From an uncultured Holophagaceae bacterium (GTDB lineage Bacteria > Acidobacteriota > Holophagae > Holophagales > Holophagaceae): a stretch of 7,817 nucleotides of DNA. A model generated the notes under the pieces. It did no database searches. It saw only the letters and a program-made list of their open reading frames with translations, and was not told where the DNA came from. Below, piece by piece: positions 5,886 through 7,817 of this stretch. The stretch lies in the NCBI GenBank assembly GCA_903927605.1, contig CAIYNT010000158.1:1-7817 (forward strand), written 5' to 3'. Each line of letters starts with the position of its first letter. Positions within the stretch are counted from its first letter, which is position 1. Both the position numbers and the translations under genes were made by a program.

Positions 5886-6072
5886 ACTCACAACCCCGAT
5901 GGGGGCACAAGTGATCCTTGAGCTTGCGCGGGGAGTGCTGGATCTCGCCGTCGTCGAAACCTAGGGTATACAAATCTCTGCGCTGACGAGGTTGACCCAA
6001 CTACTCAAGATCAGCCCACCTTCAAATATCCGCACTCATCACAATTTCGGATAGATGCCTACTAACTTCCTG
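5886..6072. other. Short intergenic stretch with a possible coding remnant
   Basis: No complete gene is seen between the recombinase and the 135-aa ORF. On the minus strand, about 5905-5965 reads YTLGFDDGEIQHSPRKLK with GC at nearly every third codon position. That is typical of coding sequence in this GC-rich genome and unlike the AT-richer surroundings, so it may be a leftover of a deleted gene. I do not recognise the family. No terminator or promoter is convincing here. Confidence 0.3.
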
Positions 6073-6480
6073 TCAGTCCTCGCGATACTCCGGCAGACGA
6101 AGCTGCTCTGGCATCTCCATCTCCAACTCTGCCGGATACGGATTGGGAATCGGATCGAACGGGTAGTTCATCCCCAGCCAGTTTTCTCTGGTAAGTGGCA
6201 GACCCAACCGCTTCAACTCCTGCGACACCGGATCGCTGGGGTAATCAAGCTTAGGTTGAGCTTTCGATTTCTCCTTCATTGCCTTCACTGCTTTCGCTGA
6301 TTTGCTCATGATTGGTTCGCCCACTTCGCGCCCGCCTTCTTGAGCCCCGGCCTTCAGCGCGGCCAGGATCTTCGCTCCGTGGTCGTCCGCCGATTTCTCG
6401 GTCCAGCCGGGAAACGGTCCTATCGAGGTAGGTGCTGACTTCGGGTTTGATGGCTTTGAAGAAGCCTTCTTGGGTTTCAT
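6073..6480 (-). CDS. Hypothetical protein, 135 aa, basic N-terminus and acidic C-terminus
   Basis: The function is unknown. The N-terminal 25 residues are Lys/Ser/Pro-rich and likely disordered. A helical middle follows (GAKILAALKAGAQEGG, then KSAKAVKAMKEKSK), and the end is more conserved-looking: LGLPLTRENWLGMNY, with an acidic Pro/Glu tail (AELEMEMPEQLRLPE). The 'LTREN(W/Y)L' block before an acidic tail recalls small hypothetical proteins common in accessory regions; this is a memory-based resemblance. ATG 6480 is chosen because GGGAG lies 7 nt upstream. The frame could begin at GTG 6498 or ATG 6486, but these are too close to that ribosome-binding site or lack one. An internal ATG, at the MSKSAKAV stretch, would give a 78-aa form without a good ribosome-binding site. 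An overlapping frame at 6251-6505 has no comparable features. Confidence 0.6.
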   Translation of the reverse strand: MKPKKASSKPSNPKSAPTSIGPFPGWTEKSADDHGAKILAALKAGAQEGGREVGEPIMSKSAKAVKAMKEKSKAQPKLDYPSDPVSQELKRLGLPLTRENWLGMNYPFDPIPNPYPAELEMEMPEQLRLPEYRED

Positions 6481-6563
6481 AACCATGCTCCCATGCACTT
6501 AGCATAGGCCACTTGAAGCGGACCGTGCCTTCCGATGGATCCTACTCGCGAATCGCAGCAGAA

Positions 6564-6737
6564 TCACGGCTCACTTCCTCTTGGCTGTTGCAGGGCACCC
6601 TCCTGGATTTCAGCAACGCACTTCTCGAACTCGCGAATGAGGTTCTCCACTTCACGGGGGTCGGTGATATGCATCGGGGCGCCCTCGATCCGCCGTGAAA
6701 TGTAATGGGCAACCTCCAGCTCCGCCATAGTCAGCAT
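6564..6737 (-). CDS. Small hypothetical ORF, 57 aa
   Basis: A short open frame starts at ATG 6737 and ends at TGA 6564. It encodes a helical, charged peptide with AELEVAHYISRRIEG followed by REVENLIREFEKCVAEIQEG. AGGA lies 7 nt upstream of the ATG, and codon use is GC-rich and coding-like. Its start overlaps the end of the truncated DUF927 frame (ATGCTGA, 6731-6737), an arrangement typical of translational coupling. The AGGA is in the 3' arm of a small hairpin (6746-6761). An in-frame Pro/Ala-rich stretch precedes the ATG, so it could also be the C-terminal remnant of a larger lost gene. I do not recognise the family. Confidence 0.45.
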   Translation of the reverse strand: MLTMAELEVAHYISRRIEGAPMHITDPREVENLIREFEKCVAEIQEGALQQPRGSEP

Positions 6738-7816
6738 GCTGAGATCCTGCGAAGGCGCAGGTGCGGGGGGACTCGAACCTCCTGGCCAGCGCGAATGCGC
6801 CTGCCATCCTCGTTGACCTTGTCTTCAAGAGTTTGTTCTCCGGAGCTGAGAAAGACCAACCGCCACTGTTTCTGCGGACGATTACCACCCTCCTTGGTCA
6901 TGCGGGCCTTGGCGGCGCCATTGGCGAGCATGTAGGCCACCTGGCCCGCGTCCTTCGCATCGACCTGACTGAGTTCGTCGAGCGGTAGGAACCCGTCGTT
7001 TCTGGTCGCGGCAATGCCTTCGAGGCCGTTGGTAGTGGCTCGCCAAGTGGGCAGGGGGTCCGGCCGCCCCCACACGCTGGCGGCGACCTCTAGGCAGGTA
7101 GTCTTGCCTTTCGAGGAACTGCCTTGGAAATTAAACCCACCTCCGCCGTCGGCCCGGACTAGTTCAAGCAGGGGGCCTGCAAAGGCACAAGATAGGCCGA
7201 AGGCCAGGTAGGGGTTGTCGATGGCAAGAGTCGCAACACCTTCCTGCCACCCCTCCAAGGTGCCTCGTATGGCCCGTATCCCAGCCCCGTGGACCTCCCC
7301 TGCATAGCGCATGGGCTCGACCGCATCGCCGATGACTTCACCGATGGGGAGGACGAACGCTCCGTCGTGCCAGCCGAGTGTGTCCACCAATCGTGCGCGC
7401 TTGTTGATCTTCGACGCCGCGTTGGAGAGGTAGTGCTGTAGCAGTTTGCGCAACACGGGCTCAGGCGACAGTCTCAATCCGCCCTGACCAAGTATGCGTG
7501 CCAGTTCGGCACCTTCCCCACACAGTAGCTCGAATGGCACACGCTCTTCATGGGGGATGTCATCCAGGTCGTTCCAGGCAATGAGCAGGCACCAGCCGTA
7601 GGAATCGACATTGCGAACCAGGCCGGGGAGCGTGAAGGGCGGGGCTATCCAGGTGCGCTTGAAAACATGGTTCTGATTCTCGTCAACTTCGCTCGTTTGT
7701 TTCAGGTGATAGAGCCCACGCTCCTCCCACTCGAATCCCGGAACCCACGGGCGGTCGTGGCCATCCAGCAGGTGCCCACGGTCCGGGCTCTCCTGGGCCG
7801 CCTTCCATGCGTCTTG
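6731..7816 (-). CDS. DUF927-type replication NTPase, 5' end outside window and 3' end truncated
   Basis: The frame is open from the right edge of the window to TGA at 6731 (361 residues). It follows the DUF927 family of phage, plasmid and integrative-element primase/helicase-like proteins. Visible in order are GLYHLKQT, TWIAPPFTLPGLVRNVDSYG and AWNDLDD in the first 80 residues, VDTLGWHDGAFVLP, the Walker A loop GSSSKGKTT (about 232-240), TWRATTNGLEGIAA, the Walker B segment FLPLDE (about 276-281), YMLANG and WRLVFLSSGE. The family pattern runs up to RAGQEVRV at about 6770 and then stops. The last about 12 residues do not look like the family, and no other frame restores it, so I infer that the C-terminal part was deleted rather than frameshifted. 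The GTG at 7540 is internal, not the start. It is probably a relic of the island's replication module. Confidence 0.85.
   Translation of the reverse strand, partial: QDAWKAAQESPDRGHLLDGHDRPWVPGFEWEERGLYHLKQTSEVDENQNHVFKRTWIAPPFTLPGLVRNVDSYGWCLLIAWNDLDDIPHEERVPFELLCGEGAELARILGQGGLRLSPEPVLRKLLQHYLSNAASKINKRARLVDTLGWHDGAFVLPIGEVIGDAVEPMRYAGEVHGAGIRAIRGTLEGWQEGVATLAIDNPYLAFGLSCAFAGPLLELVRADGGGGFNFQGSSSKGKTTCLEVAASVWGRPDPLPTWRATTNGLEGIAATRNDGFLPLDELSQVDAKDAGQVAYMLANGAAKARMTKEGGNRPQKQWRLVFLSSGEQTLEDKVNEDGRRIRAGQEVRVPPHLRLRRISAC
6746..6761 (-). promoter_or_regulatory. Hairpin covering the ribosome-binding site of the 57-aa ORF
   Basis: On the minus strand CCTGCG-CCTT-CGCAGG forms a 6-bp stem with a 4-nt loop. 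The AGG of the AGGA ribosome-binding site lies in the 3' arm. Ribosomes finishing the overlapping DUF927 frame would melt it, as in classical translational coupling. It is short and not followed by a T-run, so it is not a terminator. Confidence 0.4.
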
Positions 7817-7817
7817 A

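Noticed and set aside
5894..5904. CCCC-GAT-GGGG as a terminator after the recombinase.
   Set aside because: The stem is only 4 bp with a 3-nt loop and no T-run follows.
6251..6505. An 84-codon minus-strand frame overlapping the 135-aa ORF.
   Set aside because: The sequence turns into Arg/Gly/Ser low complexity and has no support beyond openness; the 135-aa frame has a good ribosome-binding site and a conserved-looking C-terminus.
6755..6785. On the minus strand GGTTCGAGTCC followed by C-rich sequence resembles a tRNA T-arm and 3' end, possibly an attachment site.
   Set aside because: GAGGTTCGAGTC is the expected coding for EVRV in the DUF927 motif, the putative T-stem has an A-C mismatch, and no 5' half or CCA end is present.

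Overview
The window is GC-rich bacterial DNA with a sharp change of character at a tRNA gene. The left third (about 1-2560, plus strand) looks like ordinary chromosome. It holds the end of a Lys/Ala-rich repeat protein with a strong terminator, then deoxyribose-phosphate aldolase (deoC), the polarity switch pair mglB-mglA, and a tRNA-Asn(GUU) with its own promoter. An mglBA pair of this type, the high GC and the small-GTPase details fit a delta-proteobacterial/Myxococcota or Acidobacteriota (for example Holophagae-like) host. This placement is an inference; no single gene fixes the genus.

The right two thirds (about 2562-7817) look like a decayed integrated element or genomic island whose left edge is the 3' end of the tRNA. 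Most genes are on the minus strand: a truncated small protein with a GTMWCAY motif (2612-2896), a 184-aa hypothetical protein (2972-3526), a 549-codon chimera (3596-5245), a 135-aa hypothetical protein (6073-6480), a 57-aa ORF (6564-6737) and a DUF927-type replication NTPase running off the right edge (6731-7816). One gene, a serine recombinase (5223-5885), is on the plus strand. Several genes are cut at identifiable points: the membrane-type protein after WCAY, the recombinase at its first codon, the ATP-binding regulator before its GHKL-like domain, and the DUF927 protein after GQEVRV. This points to repeated insertion and deletion in the island.

The most unusual item is the chimera. Its N-terminal half is the C-terminal part of an AlbA/Schlafen-type regulator (HATPase_c_4 domain plus winged helix). 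A linker of three 7-residue repeats follows, and then the complete C-terminal domain of an EcoEI-type type I restriction R subunit, without its nuclease or helicase. The frame stays open throughout. It is either a deletion scar inside a former type I R-M operon or a fusion protein that is being kept.

Functionally, the left part covers housekeeping (deoxynucleoside catabolism, cell polarity/motility, translation). The right part is mobile-element and defence debris in which only the recombinase, the hypothetical proteins and perhaps the chimera may still be expressed.
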